DNA from: Candidatus Omnitrophota bacterium
GTDB taxonomy: Bacteria; Omnitrophota; Gorgyraeia; 2-01-FULL-45-10
Length of the DNA stretch: 5,686 nt
NCBI GenBank assembly: GCA_030691985.1
Contig: JAUYDB010000261.1
Coordinates: forward strand, 1-5,686
Direction: 5' to 3'
Under the pieces are notes generated by a model. That model ran no database searches and was not told where the DNA came from. It saw nothing but the letters and a program-made list of their open reading frames with translations. Below, one piece after another: positions 3,708 through 5,686 of this stretch (position 1 is its first letter; each line of letters starts with the position of its first letter). The position numbers were made by a program, and so were the translations under genes.

Positions 3708-5507
3708 ATGAGCTATAAATATAATATTATCGTAATAGGCGGAGGGCATGCAGGCTGTGAAGCAGCCCTTGCTTGCGCGCGGCTTGGCTGCAAGACGCTT
3801 CTTTTGACTATGAGCGCGGATACTATAGGGCTTATGTCCTGTAATCCGGCTATTGGAGGCCTTGCTAAAGGACAACTTGTAAAAGAGATAGATGCGCTGG
3901 GCGGGCAGATGGCCAAGGCAACTGACGCCTCTGCAATACATTTCCGCGTATTAAACACAAAAAAAGGCCCTGCGGTGCGCTCTACGAGAGCTCAGGCAGA
4001 CAGGCAGGCCTATAGGCTATGCATGAAGTCGGTTATTGAGGCCCAGCCAAACCTTGATGTAAAGGAAGGCATGGCCTGCGGCATTATGATAAAAGGCGCT
4101 TCTGCGATCGGGGTAAAGACAGTTTTGAATGAAGCTATTCATGCGGATGCGGTAATAATTACCCCGGGCACGTTTTTAAACGGCCTCATACATATAGGCC
4201 TCGAACACTCGCCCGGAGGCAGAATGGGGGAGAAGTGCTCATCGGGTATGTCGCGTTCCCTGAAAGGCCTGGGATTGAAACTGGGCAGATTGAAAACAGG
4301 AACCTGCCCGCGGCTGGATGGCAAGACTATAGATTTTGAAAAATTGGCTGCGCAACATGGCGACGAAGCGATCGTTCCATTCTCCTTCCAGACAGCTAAG
4401 ATAACCGGAGAACAGCTTCCGTGCTACATAACATATACTAACGATAGAACCCACGACATTATAAGGGCAAATCTGGACAGGTCTCCTTTGTTTGCGGGAA
4501 TAATAAAGGGGACGGGAGCCCGCTACTGTCCCTCAATCGAAGACAAGATACATCGATTCCCGGGCCGCGACAGGCATCATATATTCCTGGAGCCCGAAGG
4601 CCTTAACACCACGGAATATTACCCTAACGGCATATCGACAAGCCTCCCCATAGATGTCCAGGAAAGAATAGTGAATTCGATAGAAGGCCTGGAAAGAGCC
4701 CGTATAGTGAGGCCGGGTTACGGGATAGAATACGATTTCGTGGATCCGACCCAGCTCTATCCGACACTCGAAACAAAGGCCGCGGAAGGACTTTACCTCG
4801 CGGGCCAGATAAACGGGACAACGGGCTACGAAGAGGCCGCGAGCCTGGGGCTCATGGCAGGCCTAAATGCCGCTTTAAAAATTAAAGGTAAGAAGCCTCT
4901 TATCCTGAGCCGCGCGCAGGCTTACATAGGCGTCCTCATAGACGACCTCGTAACAAAAGGAACTAATGAACCATACCGCATGTTCACTTCCCGCGTCGAA
5001 TATCGGTTGATACTGCGCGAGGATAATGCGGATGTGAGGCTTGCGCCTATAGGATATGAAACGGGACTGATCAGCGAGGAGAGGTTTACGCATATCATGA
5101 GAAAGAAGGACAGGGTAGGGAAGGAGATAAAACGGCTTAAAGACACAGGGCTTGAGAAGGCCCTCAGGCGTCCCGGCACCTCATATGGCGATATTATGAA
5201 ACAAGATGACATGCCCCGCTTATCGACGGAAGAGGCTAAAGAGGTTGAGATTGAAATAAAATATGAGGGCTTTATAAAAAGACAGATAAATGAGGTTTCC
5301 CGGTTTAATAAGATCGAAAAAATAAAGATACCGCCTGATATAGAGTATAAAGATATACATAGCCTATCCAACGAGATAAAAGAAAAACTCTCGAAGCTTA
5401 AGCCTGTAAATCTCGGCCAGGCATCCAGAATATCCGGTGTTACCCCTGCAGCGATATCGATATTGATGGTGTATTTGAAGAGCAAAAAAGACTGTTTTAG
5501 CGTATAG
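3708..5507 (+). CDS. mnmG: tRNA uridine-5-carboxymethylaminomethyl(34) synthesis enzyme MnmG (GidA)
   Basis: The product is 599 residues, close to but a little shorter than the 617-630 of characterised MnmG proteins. With MnmE it uses FAD, NADH and a methylene-tetrahydrofolate carbon to build the cmnm5 or nm5 group on wobble U34 of certain tRNAs in the cytosol. The FAD-binding loop IGGGHAGCEAA is at 10-20. SCNPAIGGLAKG (44-55) holds C45, the counterpart of E. coli C47, and ARYCPSIEDK (271-280) holds C274, the counterpart of C277. The signature GRLKTGTCPRLDG (193-205) has Cys where most relatives have Pro. The second signature AGQINGTTGYEEA spans 365-377. The C-terminal region (about 430-590) ends in LKPVNLGQASRISGVTPAAI, the tRNA- and MnmE-contacting part. 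The ATG at 3708 gives the usual MSYKYNIIVIGGGHAG opening, though no Shine-Dalgarno sequence precedes it. The last residues (FSV) are encoded partly by a heptamer repeat. No rsmG follows. Confidence 0.97.
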   Translation: MSYKYNIIVIGGGHAGCEAALACARLGCKTLLLTMSADTIGLMSCNPAIGGLAKGQLVKEIDALGGQMAKATDASAIHFRVLNTKKGPAVRSTRAQADRQAYRLCMKSVIEAQPNLDVKEGMACGIMIKGASAIGVKTVLNEAIHADAVIITPGTFLNGLIHIGLEHSPGGRMGEKCSSGMSRSLKGLGLKLGRLKTGTCPRLDGKTIDFEKLAAQHGDEAIVPFSFQTAKITGEQLPCYITYTNDRTHDIIRANLDRSPLFAGIIKGTGARYCPSIEDKIHRFPGRDRHHIFLEPEGLNTTEYYPNGISTSLPIDVQERIVNSIEGLERARIVRPGYGIEYDFVDPTQLYPTLETKAAEGLYLAGQINGTTGYEEAASLGLMAGLNAALKIKGKKPLILSRAQAYIGVLIDDLVTKGTNEPYRMFTSRVEYRLILREDNADVRLAPIGYETGLISEERFTHIMRKKDRVGKEIKRLKDTGLEKALRRPGTSYGDIMKQDDMPRLSTEEAKEVEIEIKYEGFIKRQINEVSRFNKIEKIKIPPDIEYKDIHSLSNEIKEKLSKLKPVNLGQASRISGVTPAAISILMVYLKSKKDCFSV

Positions 5508-5526
5508 CGTATAGCGGTTAGCGTAT
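5499..5526 (+). repeat. Heptamer tandem repeat across the mnmG stop codon
   Basis: Four tandem 7-mers: AGCGTAT, AGCGTAT, AGCGGTT, AGCGTAT. The stop TAG (5505-5507) is formed across the first and second units, and the final Ser-Val of MnmG is encoded by the first unit. As the repeat is not a multiple of three, gain or loss of units would act mainly on the sequence after the stop. Confidence 0.85.
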
Positions 5527-5545
5527 AGGAAAAATTAAAACTATA

Positions 5546-5568
5546 GTAACAGGCCAGTGTTATAAGAA
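5546..5568 (+). repeat. 23-bp dispersed repeat, copy 2
   Basis: Core AGGCCAGTGTTATAAGAA; matches 3370-3392 at 21 of 23 positions. It lies just before the cruciform element that follows. Confidence 0.7.
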
Positions 5569-5572
5569 GCTC

Positions 5573-5672
5573 GACGAGACTCGTCATTGCGAGCCCCGAA
5601 GGGGCGAAGCAATCTAAAGCTTTAGATTGCTTCGTCGCCCGACGATAAATATATTGGCTCCTCGCAATGACG
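5573..5672. mobile_element. MITE- or REP-like cruciform element with nested perfect stems
   Basis: CGTCATTGCGAG (5582-5593) pairs perfectly with CTCGCAATGACG (5661-5672) as an outer stem. Inside lie the hairpin GCCCC-GAA-GGGGC (5593-5605), a perfect 28-bp palindrome (5606-5633, half-site GAAGCAATCTAAAG) and TCGTCG-CC-CGACGA (5632-5645). A further palindrome, GACGAG-A-CTCGTC, overlaps the left edge (5573-5585). Elements with the CGTCATTGCGAG / GAAGCAATCT signature are, from memory, dispersed in many copies in several environmental bacterial genomes; I cannot check the copy number here. It carries no gene and could also act as a transcription stop after mnmG. Target-site duplications are not evident. 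Confidence 0.65.
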
Positions 5673-5686
5673 GATATACTTTCTTC

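Noticed and set aside
4922..5587. 221-codon minus-strand open frame opposite mnmG
   Set aside because: It is antisense to the strongly conserved C-terminal half of MnmG and begins inside the cruciform element. Its translation is low-complexity and hydrophobic, as expected from a reverse-complement shadow.

Overview
The window looks like chromosomal DNA of an uncultured, moderate-GC, AT-tolerant bacterium. The best guess is Candidatus Omnitrophota (OP3) or a similar candidate phylum. This rests on the overall style: heavy ATA codon use, an orphan ParA carrying a glycogen-binding domain, and short dispersed palindromes in the intergenic DNA. It is recognition only, not a database result.

Positions 96-3140 read as one plus-strand operon of four genes. 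A near-consensus promoter (96-124) precedes a single-pass membrane protein with a beta-rich, possibly carbohydrate-binding outer domain (174-911). That gene overlaps by four bases (ATGA) a ParA-type ATPase whose C-terminus is a CBM48/AMPK-beta-type glycogen-binding module (908-2044). Next is a small membrane metal-dependent hydrolase of the YdjM type (2060-2491), which appears to start at a non-canonical ATC codon behind a perfect ribosome binding site. Last is a LOG-family nucleoside monophosphate phosphoribohydrolase (2496-3140). Two glycan-binding-like modules, one on each side of the membrane, plus a positioning-type ATPase suggest an envelope- or polysaccharide-linked localisation system. 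That function is inferred.

Positions 3141-3707 contain no convincing protein gene but are dense in structure. They hold a three-way-junction RNA element that, on the minus strand, has its own promoter and a T7 end (3171-3286). There are two inverted 47-bp REP-like units that each end in GGGTCNGACCC palindromes (3408-3532). There are two copies of a composite double palindrome with a compensatory base change (3336-3366 and 3648-3678), an 18-bp direct repeat, and a strong promoter for the next gene (3609-3637).

Positions 3708-5507 encode MnmG (GidA), the FAD-dependent tRNA wobble-uridine modification enzyme, apparently complete. The usual rsmG-parA-parB genes do not follow it within the window. 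Its stop codon lies inside a heptamer tandem repeat. The window ends in a perfect-stem, MITE-like cruciform element. This element is preceded by the same 23-bp sequence that precedes the REP-like pair upstream.
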